The position numbers were made by a program, and so were the translations under genes. This document shows, piece by piece, positions 8,787 through 20,000 of a stretch of DNA of 64,000 bases. The DNA comes from Gracilaria domingensis. Taxonomy: Eukaryota > Rhodophyta > Florideophyceae > Gracilariales > Gracilariaceae. The notes below the pieces were generated by a model that did no database searches, was not told the origin of the DNA, and saw nothing but the letters and a program-made list of their open reading frames with translations. The stretch's first letter is position 1. Each line of letters opens with the position of its first letter. The DNA lies in the NCBI GenBank assembly GCA_022539475.1, contig VCMS01000123.1, forward strand, positions 86,878 to 150,877, given 5' to 3'.

Positions 8787-10256
8787 ATGTACAATGGTAA
8801 CTCAGAAAACTCAGCTCACCCCTCAGCCCTGGTAGATAAGTTATCTCCCTGGGAGAATATCTCACAGCCGTTCATCGTACAAAAGGCGCCCAATGCTCTT
8901 AGCGGAGCTGCTCGATTCTGCATTCCTATCTGCACATCAATGGATACTCCGATAATCGACTCCTACTCGTCCATCCCCGTCGCGCACTCCTCTGATGCTG
9001 CAGCTGCAGCTACTACTCCACCTCGCTTATCGATGCGTCCCAATCAATGGCACTCCGTTCTGAAGCGCCGGTCTTCGCATGTTCTTTTGCTTGTGACTGC
9101 CGTTGCAGCTCTTGCTTTTTTCACGGTGGGCAAAAACAGCGTCCCCCGACTCTATTACAATCATATTGTGAGTGTAGACAGGTATTTCCGCTCTATCCCA
9201 CACCTTCGAACCAACGTCAACGCCGTTAAGGTCCCATTTTTCCTGTCGAATGCGCTCACACCTATCCACTCAAATGCCAAACGGTTCGGTAGTGTAATCC
9301 CTCCACGCTTTTCCCCTCTGTTCCGCACTAGTGGCTCATGTGGTGGAGGAGATTTGGAAGACTTTTCCCTGGATGAATCGGTTAGAACTGGTCGCTGTGG
9401 CCGCGGGAAGCGATGCATAGCACGACTTGTATTGGAGAAGGAAGGCAGTCAAGTAACCATCAAGGGTGGATACAACCTTATCTCTCGTGCAGAACCCAGA
9501 GAGGTCAATAGTGCCGAACAGAGTAAAAGTGCAGCTTTGTATCGGAGTGAGGCCATTACATGGGCTACAAAATTGCTCGTGAGAACTCAGGAGGCTTTGG
9601 CAGAGGTAAACTGTGCTGTCACGGCAGATCAGATCGCTGATTCCATTCTGGAAACCACGGATAGTGTGGCTCGATGCCCCATAACCAGCGATCCGCTCTG
9701 CTCTCAACTCATCACCATCCAGGTATGCTCGCTCAGCGCTCCTTCTTCCGAAACCGGGTCTCAGAAGCAATGCCGCAAGTTTCTAGAGTCTGGCGCTGAG
9801 GTCGAAAGCCTTGACTATCTCGAGAATTCTTCACCATGTGCTGAATACTTCATGGAAGATGAGGAAACCAAACTCTTGTTCATCTCTGCTCCCTTTTGCA
9901 CTACGAAATGCCCTACATCTTCATGTCCAGACACTGATCACGTTGTGTACGCACCGTTCGCGGTTCTGGGTCGTCCGACATTCAGCGTGAGTGACGAAGA
10001 GCGTTTGCGATTGGTTGGTTCCGCTTTCTCTATGGCCTACAAGAATCTAATCGGTAATGATATCCGTTCCTGCGATAATTTGCCATACACATCAGTCATG
10101 GCAGGAACTACTGAATACATGGTTTACACACCGAAGGAGACAACGGCTGCATTGGAAGCGTTCAGTGAGCAAGGAGTTGAAATCACTTCTGTAGTGTACA
10201 AAACAGCCCCAACGCTAGATGCACTTCTTTCTACGAGCTGTGATTCGACCGCGTAG
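8787..10256 (+). CDS. Type II membrane-anchored extracytoplasmic protein, unknown family
   Basis: A 489-residue open frame. A single hydrophobic segment lies near residues 98-118 (SSHVLLLVTAVAALAFF), after a basic stretch (KRR), giving a type II signal anchor with the large C-terminal part outside the cytosol. That part has many paired cysteines (for example CGRGKRC, CTTKCPTSSC) and no further helix. A second ATG at 8940 (MDTPIID) would shorten the N-terminus by 51 residues and is an equally good start, since the segment before it looks less protein-like. No catalytic motif or known domain is recognised. The stop codon is followed at once by a perfect 10-bp hairpin. Confidence 0.65.
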   Translation: MYNGNSENSAHPSALVDKLSPWENISQPFIVQKAPNALSGAARFCIPICTSMDTPIIDSYSSIPVAHSSDAAAAATTPPRLSMRPNQWHSVLKRRSSHVLLLVTAVAALAFFTVGKNSVPRLYYNHIVSVDRYFRSIPHLRTNVNAVKVPFFLSNALTPIHSNAKRFGSVIPPRFSPLFRTSGSCGGGDLEDFSLDESVRTGRCGRGKRCIARLVLEKEGSQVTIKGGYNLISRAEPREVNSAEQSKSAALYRSEAITWATKLLVRTQEALAEVNCAVTADQIADSILETTDSVARCPITSDPLCSQLITIQVCSLSAPSSETGSQKQCRKFLESGAEVESLDYLENSSPCAEYFMEDEETKLLFISAPFCTTKCPTSSCPDTDHVVYAPFAVLGRPTFSVSDEERLRLVGSAFSMAYKNLIGNDIRSCDNLPYTSVMAGTTEYMVYTPKETTAALEAFSEQGVEITSVVYKTAPTLDALLSTSCDSTA

Positions 10257-10282
10257 TGATGTCCTCAGAGCGGAGGACATCA
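10257..10282 (+). other. Perfect hairpin directly after a stop codon
   Basis: TGATGTCCTC and GAGGACATCA form a 10-bp perfect stem with the 6-base loop AGAGCG, beginning at the base after the TAG. It would fold in the 3' untranslated RNA. A similar arrangement is seen at the stop of the gene ending at 32819. Confidence 0.6.
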
Positions 10283-12210
10283 TTAAGCTGAGTGTAGTAT
10301 GTGATGCAAGACGCGGGTTGAGTAAGATAATATTCATCTTACACGAGGGAGAGATCAGCGTTTTGAGAAGCAAGCTTCTCAAAAAAAAGTCGCAAAGCTC
10401 TTATAGTTCTTTATTTTTCCCCAACGTAAAGGCCTTACTTCAAGCCGGAGTACTCAATTTCAATGAAACAATCCAATGAATAAGTAAACTTAAAGGCAAT
10501 ACGAAACCGTATTAAGACATTAAAAAAAACAAAGAAATGTTATTTGTTCCAAAGTTTTGAATTATTGTTATAGTTAATTACAAAAAGCAGAATTCCGTCT
10601 CCGCTGCGGAGATAGAATCCTTATGAGTTTAGGAAACCACAGAAAAATTTTAATTTACAAGCCCTTTATTCATTCATTTTAAAGAATTCTGCACGCTTTA
10701 AGCACAAATATTTGGTTCAAAATTAGATTTGACTCAAGAAAGACAAGGTCTTACTGTAGAACGAGGGTTTTAAAATTTTTGTTTGGTTTAAACATTCAAT
10801 TTAAGAAACATTAAAGTTATACTGATACTAAGCGATATATTTTTTAGATAAGAAGAAATTACCAATTTGATTAATGCAGTATACGAGCCATGCACTTCTA
10901 AAGCGCATATAAGTCTTTTCGTCAAGCGCTGTTACAAAGATAGATTTCTACGAACTTTTAGAACGTTTTCAAATATTTACCGTTTTTCTGTGATGTTTAC
11001 TCTTTTAGATGATAAGCCGTTTTGGAAGTGTTTTGAACTGCCAATTGAAAGACACATTACTAGTACATTCATTGAGTGAATTTGGTTCTGACTTGTTCTT
11101 CACCTCCAGATGTAATGCATACGATGCATTTTTTTCACTCAATTTTAATTTGCTGGAGAAATGCTGATCCAAATGAAGCTGTGTCTCCAAAATCAAACAA
11201 AAATGCGCCGTGTGACACGGCCCATTTTTTTAAAAAACAATATATCAATTTGAGTATGTTATTGAAACAAATGGATGCTTTCTATATATAAGCGGGAAGG
11301 TTTTGCTCATGCTCCAAAAATCTTGGAGATCACCAGAAACATAGTTTTAACTTCTGTATTGAAAGAATTTGCTCTAAGTAGCTCTAAATATTGATCTAAT
11401 TTCTAGTTTCCCAGTGTGTAAGAGCAAAGCTCTAAGAGCTTTGCGATCAGAATGCCCTGGCCCTGTACACGTGTAAACGTTTGCATTTCGTAAGAGCTGT
11501 TGTGGAACATGATTTAAAATTATGTCTTTATTGAATTTGGGGTGATATATCTACAGTAGTATGTAATGTTGCTATTTTGCTAAGGAAAAATGTGTTGGAG
11601 ATAAGTGTTGGTTTCTGTCAGTTTTAATTGTTGTCTACAGTGCTAGTACTAATTATTTTAGTGCAGTATATTTACTTTATTTAGTTAAAGTCTATATAAA
11701 CTGTTTTGCGGGGGCGCTCTTCCCTCTCTCTCGCCTTCTCCGCCCAAGTGCGGACTGGCAAGAGCGCCAAGAAGAGCCTCCCCAGCATTAGCACTCTTTC
11801 CTGAAATTCAGGTTTGTCCGTAGAATATTCTGAAAGTCCCAAATTAATTCCAAAACCAAAAAACAACAGTTAGTTCTAAAAATATTTAAAAACAAAATAT
11901 TTAAAACACTCTAGATTGCTACAATTTGGTAGCATCGCCTTTCAGTAATAACCTTTTCTTACAGTGACCTCTCCTACTGACAGTAAGTCTGGAAACGTAG
12001 CCAGTGTGACAAAGTTGTCAGCGTGGACAGCAAGGACAAAGAAACCGCCAATAAGAGAATGCCAATTGTAACAAGTTATTCACCGGATCGTGCCGAGAAG
12101 ACACCTGTTGAACCAGCCACTAAGAACACGTGGGCAACAGAACTTTAATCACAGGTCACACGGAAGAATAATATTATTACCTGAAACCCCTGAAGCGATG
12201 GAAAGAATGA
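10283..12210. other. AT-rich intergenic DNA, no gene seen
   Basis: About 1.9 kb of AT-rich DNA with no long open frame. A strong TATA-like run CTATATATAAG occurs at about 11281-11291 with nothing coding after it. The last 150 bases (after about 12050) may contain a 5' exon of the zinc-finger gene, but no splice pair could be fixed. Confidence 0.45.
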
Positions 12211-13234
12211 AAACAAGAGGAAGGAGAACAAGCCATTCTGCGCGTCGCAAAACTCATTCTCGGAGAGTTTCCAGAAACCCTGTCCAAGCACTGTGTTCAC
12301 TGCAGGGGTCTCGAAGGATCTTGCCTCTGTGACCATGGCTGCCCTCCCAAGGAGTCTACAGAGTGCTCGGCCGCAGGCCACTGCAAGCATTGCAAAGGCA
12401 TTGAGTCTGGGGCGTGTTCGTGGGAACTTGACTGCCCCCGAGGACAGACCGCCAAGTGCTTTGTCGTTCACACTTCAGTGACCTGTGATGCATGCAGAGC
12501 GATAGGACTCAGGAGTTCGCGCTTCAAGTGTGAGGAGTGCTTTAATTATGATCTATGCGAAAGGTGTTACAGTGAAGATAGTCACGAGTTGACGCATTCC
12601 TTCTCCAAGATTGAGCGTGTGGGTTCAAATCTCATCCATCTCCCTCCTCGTCAACAAAAGGTTGTTTTGGAACCTGAAGTAGAAGATGTGACTGAGCCGA
12701 ATGCGAATCTGCCATTACGTTTACCGACCACGCGGGCACAAGCCGATTCGAAACAAGCGAATGCGGCAGCCAGCGCCAGCGAGAAGCGTGCGGTAACATT
12801 TGTGGATGAAGGACTACTTGAAGGAAAGTGGTGTGAGTTATAGGGGAGTCCGGGAGAGAGAAGAGCTGTTGAAGCTTGTATGGGAAACGCAGGTGGAATC
12901 TATGGGTGCAGCTGAACTGGACGCTTTCATCAACGAACATGGTCTCAGCTGTGGCACAGGTCGCAGTGCGAGCGCAAGAAGAAAAGCGGCCGTAGCCGCT
13001 TCTGACGTGATTCACCGCGAAAATGGTTTTGCGCAAGCTGACGATGCGTTTTGCAATGGGGAGGTTGTACAGCTACATGGCTTGAAGAAGAAGAGCATGA
13101 ACGGAATGCTTGCGGCAGTGGTACGCAGTGAGCTCGAAAATGGGAGACTTCAAGCGCAGCTTGTCGATGACGCAAATCATCGGTGCAATATGCTGGCGAA
13201 GAGCTTGCGAGCTGCTGCTCAAGATTTGGATTGA
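12211..13234 (+). CDS. ZZ-type zinc-finger protein, frame interrupted
   Basis: The open frame from 12211 starts without an ATG, so a 5' exon or start is missing. It reads a first Cys/His-rich stretch (HCVHC, CLCDHGC, HCKHCKG), then a ZZ-type zinc finger at about 12480-12600: C-D-A-C, F-K-C-E-E-C, Y-D-L-C-x2-C-Y, then H-x3-H-S-F. That fold usually binds peptides or ubiquitin-like partners. Near 12790 the frame moves by +1; a frame starting at about 12800 continues with a SAP-like helix pair (about 12806-12960) and a segment of the type V-x-L-x-G-L then NG and GR (about 13050-13220). The shift could be an indel or a very small intron: a 19-base GT-AG stretch at the junction has the right phase but is probably coincidence. 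Function: likely a protein-interaction adaptor. Confidence 0.5.
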
Positions 13235-14068
13235 TTGCAGTACCGATAGAGCCTGGTGGGCAACGAGGAAACGCGGTCCACGTCAAAACGGGATGAATAT
13301 TTTAGATGTTTTTACTTGATTTGAGAATAACAGTTTTAACGAGAAAAATGAAAACCATCGCAAATGAATAAGTCTTTTTCCAAAACGTTCGCCACATTTC
13401 AAAGATGCATTACTTCAAAGAAGGGATCGGAGATGCCTCGCGTGGCAACGAGACACGTCTGCCACGCATGGACATTTCGACACATGTGCGAAAGTGAGCT
13501 AACATTTTTCTGACACATGGTCATATGTGTGCTGTGTTGGAAAATCATGATTGGCTTCTTGAAGCAATCATTTCGCACGCGGAGCGCGCCGCAAGTGCGC
13601 TGCGCATGCGCCATGCGAGTCGCGCAGCTGCTGTGCGTTGGCCAGTTGCCAGCGCGTGAACGCCTGGCAGGCGCTGCTGGCGCGCGCCACGAACGTCATT
13701 CTCGTTCTTTCAAAGCTTTTGTGCCTTCCTACAGAAAGTACAGCTGTCACACGAATGTCCAGCAATGGCGCGCGACGCGCGCTGGCCGATGGCCTCCGCT
13801 GGCAGCCCTCCTTGTTGCCCCCCTTCTGAACCGAGTGTCCATTCCTGTCTCTCCCCATGTGCACATGCCATCCTGTCCCAGTCTTTGTCCTTTAACCGCA
13901 AATCATCAATGCATCTTCTACGACATCTTCTTCGTCACAGAACAACTAGTGATCCCGTTGATAAGCTTGTCAAATGCGCATCTGCTTTCGTCCTTGCTCG
14001 CATTTCCAATGCAGCTCTACACTTTTGGCGCCACAGCGCCCACTGATTCAGCTCTCGAGCAGCTCATG
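13235..14068. other. Intergenic DNA upstream of the Cys-rich repeat gene
   Basis: The open frame of the next gene extends back to 13517, but the stretch before 14141 has no protein-like features and contains that gene's promoter. Nothing else recognised. Confidence 0.45.
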
Positions 14069-14076
14069 TATTTAAG
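14069..14076 (+). promoter_or_regulatory. TATA box of the Cys-rich repeat gene
   Basis: TATTTAAG lies 72 bp before the ATG at 14141, the same spacing class as the TATA box before 17013. It supports choosing 14141 over the longer upstream frame. Confidence 0.6.
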
Positions 14077-14140
14077 AGACACCAGCGTCGTCAACAGCAT
14101 GCGCTTCACGTCTCAACTCTCGCATCCAGCGCATCCCAAC

Positions 14141-15322
14141 ATGTCTTTCTCCCGTCTTGCCCTCATTTTCGCCCTCTTCTTCTGTGGCGCGCTAGCCGTC
14201 CCTCCTTGCGAAACAGGGTACCATCTGTATGCCGATGGACGCTGCGTCAAGTGTTCACCAGGATTTCGTGATGCCGGCTATGCTTGTCAACCGTGTAATG
14301 CTGGCACATATCAGCCGGAAGCCGGTCAAGCCGAATGCCTTCCCTGTCCTCCAAACACAGACTCGCTCGACGAAGCAACAGAGTGCATCTCCTGTCCAGA
14401 AGGACAAGCGCTCTTGCTGACGAATGAGTGTGGAACGTGTCCACCCGGCAAATACCTCGGCTTCCATTCCTGTGACCCATGTTCATCGGGATTCTTCAAA
14501 GCGGGAGAAGGGTTTGGTCCATGTTTGCCTTGCCCGAGAAATTCGCACTCTCTGCCTGCCGCCGCCGAATGCATTGCTTGTCCTGAGGGCCAGACGATAA
14601 TGGAAGATGGATCCTGTGCCCAGTGCCCCGCTGGGACTTTCTATTCATCGTATGATTTCAGGTGCGAAGATTGTCCCACAAACACATACACGGACTCTCC
14701 AAATATCATGTTAGGGTGTTTCACGTGTGGTGGCAACTCGTTTTCCCCGCCAGGTTCGGCGGAATGTGTGGACTGTCCCGCTGGGAAGGTGTTTATCGAA
14801 AGTTCGAACAGTTGTGAAAGTTGTGAGCCAGGGCAGCGCTACGACCAGAATGCTCAAATTTGTGATGAATGCAGTTACAACCGGTTTACCGTGTATGAAA
14901 ATGAGCCGATCTGCAGGCATTGCATGCATGGAACCTTTTCCCGACCCGGGTCGACGATGTGCTTCCCATGTCCGTGGGGACAGGTTTATCTTGCTGAGAC
15001 GGATGCGTGTGGAGAATGTCCGATTGGTGAATACGATAGCCACGCCGCACGCTGTTATTCGAGCAACTACTACTACTACGACACACCGATGTCCGAGCCG
15101 GTCGAGCTGCCCATTTCTTCGCCGGAGCCATTCGAGGGAGTGTTTGCCTCTCCGGAGTTATTCGAGGAGCCTAATTCCATTGTCTCCGCCGACCCGACTT
15201 GGGAGCTTCCAGGAGAGCCAGAACCTTGGGCAATGCCTAGTGCATCACCCGCACCGATTGAGAATCGCGTTGAATCGGAATACGAAGAGGAACTAACTTT
15301 TGACTTTGCCGATGAGCAATAG
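14141..15322 (+). CDS. Secreted Cys-rich protein with GCC2/GCC3 (ephrin-receptor-like) repeats
   Basis: A 393-residue protein. Residues 1-20 (MSFSRLALIFALFFCGALA) are a signal peptide. Residues 21 to about 300 are a series of about 40-50-residue units with the pattern C-x2-C-x-G-x-(Y/F) ... C-x2-C-P, typical of the GCC2/GCC3 or tyrosine-kinase ephrin-type receptor-like repeat, stabilised by disulfides and used in extracellular proteins. The last about 90 residues are rich in Pro, Glu and Ser, with an acidic end and no membrane segment or GPI-type tail, so a free secreted or wall-associated protein is most likely. The start is set by the signal peptide and by the TATA box at 14069. The frame is intact and intronless. 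Confidence 0.8.
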   Translation: MSFSRLALIFALFFCGALAVPPCETGYHLYADGRCVKCSPGFRDAGYACQPCNAGTYQPEAGQAECLPCPPNTDSLDEATECISCPEGQALLLTNECGTCPPGKYLGFHSCDPCSSGFFKAGEGFGPCLPCPRNSHSLPAAAECIACPEGQTIMEDGSCAQCPAGTFYSSYDFRCEDCPTNTYTDSPNIMLGCFTCGGNSFSPPGSAECVDCPAGKVFIESSNSCESCEPGQRYDQNAQICDECSYNRFTVYENEPICRHCMHGTFSRPGSTMCFPCPWGQVYLAETDACGECPIGEYDSHAARCYSSNYYYYDTPMSEPVELPISSPEPFEGVFASPELFEEPNSIVSADPTWELPGEPEPWAMPSASPAPIENRVESEYEEELTFDFADEQ

Positions 15323-16149
15323 GTATTTTATGAGTCGTTTTTTTTGAAAACAAGAACTGCAATTTTGCAGCGCAATTGGTACCAATTTTTGCATTCTTCT
15401 TTTGCCTGAAAAACTGTCATTTTCGCCAAGTTTCTTTACAAATACCTCTCGTTTGTCAACTCGCTCGGAGCAGGGCTCCCACAACGCAGCAAAACTTCAT
15501 CAATTCTGACCCGAACCAATTCTATTTGTATCTTGGGAATTTTCCTTTGCTGCAGAATACAAGTTCGAAATGTTGGCGTGAACTGAAAATTGCTCAAACT
15601 TTGCCGGAAAAAAAAGTAAACTATTTGCTTTGAGTTTGGCCCCTTGAGTTTTACGATTCCTTTTCCGTAAGTTCGACAGGTGTCTGGCCGGACACTTTTG
15701 TAAAATCGACGATTATCCAAATGTGCACAAATCTTTTTCAAACCTCTTTACGATCAGGAGTTCAGTTACATGTAGGAGAGTACTAAGATTGCCACTGGCT
15801 GCAGATTTGGCAACGTTGTGACTTGTCCATTGGGACAAGTGTACGCCCCCACTACGCACGGCGAGCGGTGCGGCGAGCCCGCCGCCACGCGCGCGCCACG
15901 CGCTGACGCCGCTACCGCGGAGGCGCGGCGCCGTATTGTTCGGGTTTGGCGCTCAGCGAATCGCCAGCGGCGGCCACCCGCCGCGTGTCTCGCACGCGCA
16001 CGGCGCCGCGTAGCGTGCGCGTGTGCCGCGCGCGCACGCCCTTGCGCACGTCAGCAACGTGTGGCGCCCGCGATGTTTGTCAAGCGCCAGTTGCGAAACC
16101 GTACAACGCGCGGACGGCGTCGCTCTTTCTCCCGCGTTGCTCACATCAA
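15323..16149. other. Intergenic DNA; possible relic of a Cys-rich repeat
   Basis: Balanced DNA up to 15800. At about 15818-15870 a short frame reads CPLGQVYAP, resembling one unit (CPWGQVYLA) of the gene at 14141-15322; this is too short to be sure. From about 15840 the DNA is GC-rich. Confidence 0.3.
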
Positions 16150-16410
16150 TTCAATCTGAGGCAGCTGCTGGAGGATGGCGCCAGCGGAGTGGCGCCGGAC
16201 GCGCGGCGCGCATGCGAGCTGTACCAACGGGCGGTGGATGAGGGGGGCCATGTGAGTGCCATGTACAATCTGGGGCTGTTGCTGCTGAGTGGCGCGTGGG
16301 GAGTGGGCCAGACGCGGTGCGCCCGCGCGCGCTGTGGGAAGGGGCGGTGGGTGAGGCCTGTCGGTGCGATGGCAGGTCTGAATAAGTTGGCGAGCGATGG
16401 CGCAGAATAA
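16150..16410 (+). pseudogene. Sel1-like repeat relic
   Basis: About 55 residues match the Sel1-type TPR pattern very well: a unit L-L-x2-G-A-x-G-V-x2-D followed by A-x2-L-Y-Q-x-A-x4-G, then AMYNLGLLLLSGAWGVG. Such repeats form helical scaffolds for protein-protein contacts. After GVG the pattern is lost and resumes in another frame (ALWEGAV), showing at least one frameshift. No start or complete gene is present, so this is a fragment of a decayed gene in a GC-rich island. Confidence 0.55.
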
Positions 16411-16952
16411 ATGGGCCAACAGATGGCGGCGGCGCGCTGTGAGTGACAGTGTGTGGTCGGCGACGGTGAGGGTAAATGACACAAAGCGCAGGGAGCGTTG
16501 CGGGCGTTGACAGTGTTGGAACGCTTTGAGAGCGTGGCCCGATGGCCTTGCGCTTGCACTGGCAGTGACCATGGCTCGAGCACTGCGTGTAAGGGCTGAG
16601 GTGGCGGCACACTTGAAGTTCGTTGCTGCGCGGCCTCAGCGTGTGCGAATTATTCGAATTGTTGCCGTTTGCGGCCACGGCGCGTGGCAATTGGGAGCAG
16701 CTGGGCGTGAGCGCATTGCGTGAGGCGGAGCTGCTCGGCGCTCAAGGCACAGAGTGGCTGCGGGCAGTGCGACGCGTTGGTGCGAAACAACGCTTGTTGC
16801 ATTTGGGCCAGGCAAAAACCGGTGCGATGACGAGCGAGAAGGCGATTTTGGTTCGGGCCGTGGCTGTTGTACCTTCTCGAAAACACACGCAATGGGGCGG
16901 GTGAGCGGCAGAGCGCGGGTGCGTGTGAGGAGGTCGTGGGAATAACGATGGG
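16411..16952. other. GC-rich intergenic DNA, no gene seen
   Basis: Open in several frames because of composition. No domain recognised. Confidence 0.4.
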
Positions 16953-16959
16953 TATAAAA
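16953..16959 (+). promoter_or_regulatory. TATA box of ankyrin gene 1
   Basis: GGTATAAAACC lies 60 bp before the ATG at 17013 in otherwise GC-rich DNA. Confidence 0.65.
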
Positions 16960-17012
16960 CCGCGCGCCCTGGGTTCGCGGCGGCGCGAGGCGCGGCGGCG
17001 GCGGCGGCAGCG

Positions 17013-20000
17013 ATGGGCGCCGACGAAGAGCTGCGCGCAGCGGCGGGACGCGGCGACGTGCAGTGCGTGCGCGTAGCGCTGGCGGCCGGCGCCAACGTCC
17101 ATTGCAAGAACGGCCAAGAAAACACGCCGCTTCACAACGCCGGAAATGAGCAAGTCGTGCAAGCGCTGCTGGCGGCCGGCGCCGACGTCCACTGCAAGGA
17201 CCGCGAGGGATACACGCCGCTTCACTACGCCGCTGGGATGGGACGCGAGCAAGTGGTGCAAGCGCTGCTGGCGGCCGGCGCCGACGTCCACTGCAAGGAC
17301 CGCGAGGGATACACGCCGCTTCATTACGCCGCTGGGATGGGACGCGAGCAAGTGGTGCAAGCGCTGCTGGCGGCCGGCGCCAACGTCCATTGCAAGAACG
17401 GCCAAGAAAACACGCCGCTTCACAACGCTGGCAACGAGCAAGTGGTGCAAGCGCTGCTGGCGGCCGGCGCCGACGTCCACTGCCAAACTGGCCGTGGAGA
17501 CACGCCGCTTCACTACGCCGCTGTGATGGGACGCGAGCAAGTGGTGCAAGCGCTGCTGGTGGCAGGCGCCGACGTCCACTGCCAGAACGGTCATGGAGAC
17601 ACGCCGCTTCACAAGGTTGCTTCGAGAGGACGCGAACAAGTGGTGCAAGCGCTGCTGGCGGCCGGCGCCGACGTCCACCGCAAGAACGAGAACGGAAACA
17701 CGCCGCTTCACGAGGCCACTTTGCGGGGAGGCGAACAAGTGCTGCAAGCGCTGCTGGCGGCAGGCGCCGACGTCTACTGCCAGAACGGCCATGGAGACAC
17801 GCCGCTTCACAACGCCGGCAACGAGCAGGTGGTGCAAGCGCTGCTGGCGGCCGGCGCCGACGTCCACCGCAAGAACGAGAACGGAAACACGCCGCTTCAC
17901 GAGGCCACTTTGCGGGGAGGCGAACAAGTGCTGCAAGCGCTGCTGGCGGCAGGCGCCGACGTCCACTGCCAGAACGGCCAGGGAGACACCCCGCTTCACA
18001 ACGCCGACAACGAACAAGTGCTTCGAGCGCTGCTGGCGGCCGGCGCCGACGTCCACTGTCAGAACGGCCGTGGAGACACGCCGCTTCACAAGGCTGCTTT
18101 GTCCGGAACCGGACAAGTGGTGCAAGCGCTGCTGGCGGCAGGCGCCGACGTCCACCGCAAGAACGAGAACGGAAACACGCCGCTTCACGTGGCTGCAAGC
18201 AAAGAGCAGCTCCGAGACACGCTAGGGGTACAAAGAGAAAACGTAAATCCCTGGCTTACGGCGTTGGCGCTGTGGCGCGCCGGCGCCGACCCGCTCCAAC
18301 GCAACAAAAAGGGCCAGACTCCGCTGTCACTACTTCCGGATGATAGCTTTCTGCACGACGAACTGAATGACTCTCCGCTCACGCAACTGGAGCTTCTCTG
18401 GCTCTTAGCCCAAATATCCCCCATCACACAGCCACAGCTAATAGCCGCGCTCAACGCCGACCACATTACCTCCTTCTCCGACTTTGTGCTCGCTCACCAC
18501 CTGCTGCTGCTCGCAGTGCGCCAGCTTGGTCTCACGCGCTCGCAAGTCGCAGCCATCGGCGGTGGTCTCCATGACATTCTGCACAATGTGTACCATCTGG
18601 GCACTAAACTGGCTCTCACACAACGCCAAAAACGCTGGGTCTCGGAAATTGTTTCATACGCCAAAAGCGTTGGCCTCATCGACCCAAAACAATCCGACCA
18701 ACTGCACATCCACTTCGATGACGATGAAATGCACCCATTTTTCAGAAAAGTCGCCGTTCAATCGTTCCTCGCCTTTGCAAGCAATGTTTCTCTGTTGTAC
18801 TACAGGCTTCGACTTCGAGCCGATCAAAGGAAAATTGTCGACTGCCGAAAAAACAGTGCTAGCAACCGTTCAAAAAGATCGTAGCGACAAGCAAGATAAG
18901 CCCACATTCGACCTCCTGGACATTGCCTCAGTCAATCTTGAGCTTTTGTACTCTTCGTTGCAGAAGAGAGGTCCTGGCAAAGCTTTCATAGGCGCCCTCG
19001 CATCCTCTGTCCTTGTCATTATCCCGATTATGGTTGCGGAATTATTACCAGTCCCGATCTTTCAAGGACTGGACAACCATGGTTTTCCCCTACATAACCC
19101 ACTCTCTGTCATGGAGCTTTTGTCCGTGGACATCTTCGATTTTAGCTCCATCTCAATGCTCTTTAGCAATCAATTTCTTCCCACACTCGGATGGGGAGGG
19201 AGGTCAGAGAAATGTTCGCGAAGTTGTGGAGGGAACCCGGTTCAAGGAACTCTCTCATCTTCAACAGCAGCTCAGTGCAGCCATCTTGGAGCTCAAGGAC
19301 ACTCAATTTTACTCGGAGAAACAACTCACCAACCCTTCAGAAGCTCTGTGTAACATTCTCAAAGACGCACCACTAGCTTCTCCCGAGCTTTATCTCAAGC
19401 GCAACCTACGTACGCTACCGCACCTACGCCTTTGCACCTCTTCCGTTTTTGAACACTGGCTGTTGCTTGCTCTCAAAAATTTTCGATCCGAACATTCGTC
19501 CCTCTCTTCCGGATGGACACACAATGTGGAATCCCAGATTCCGGCCACCTCAACGCAGATTCTTGCATCTGCCATGGTATATTGGGCTTCGGTGACATTT
19601 GCGCACGCTACAAAATTGGATGACAATCAGTTTCGTGTGCTTTTGCTCCATTCTGCGCTACGTATCTTCCGAGATATCAAAGATTTCTCAATGCACGCCG
19701 AATATGTTTTGAAATTGCTCTCGAGAGTTCTCTCCGACGACTTGAACTTACTTCATCAAAATCTAACACTGATCGAGGAAAAACAGCTCATGACACGAGT
19801 GGGTGCTCACATCCCGTCGCGTATGCACTCGCTTGACGACGACGAAAAAAGAAAAGTGCGAAAGGCTTGGCAGCTCTTAATTCTTATGCAAATAATATCT
19901 CTTGGGAACGATCTGGAGCTTGACGAAGAAGACTTTTCTCTCATCTCGGAGTTAGATGCAGCAGCAGAGTTTCCTTTTTGGGACCTTGAAAAGCAGTTCG

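Noticed and set aside
16636-18198. Minus-strand open frames of over 500 codons opposite the ankyrin repeats, and further long plus frames
   Set aside because: They are shadows of a GC-rich tandem repeat without stops in most frames; only the plus frame from 17013 gives ankyrin residues.
18785-18806. A 20-base GT-AG stretch at the first frame break of ankyrin gene 1, as a tiny intron
   Set aside because: Its length has the wrong phase to restore the reading; an indel fits better.
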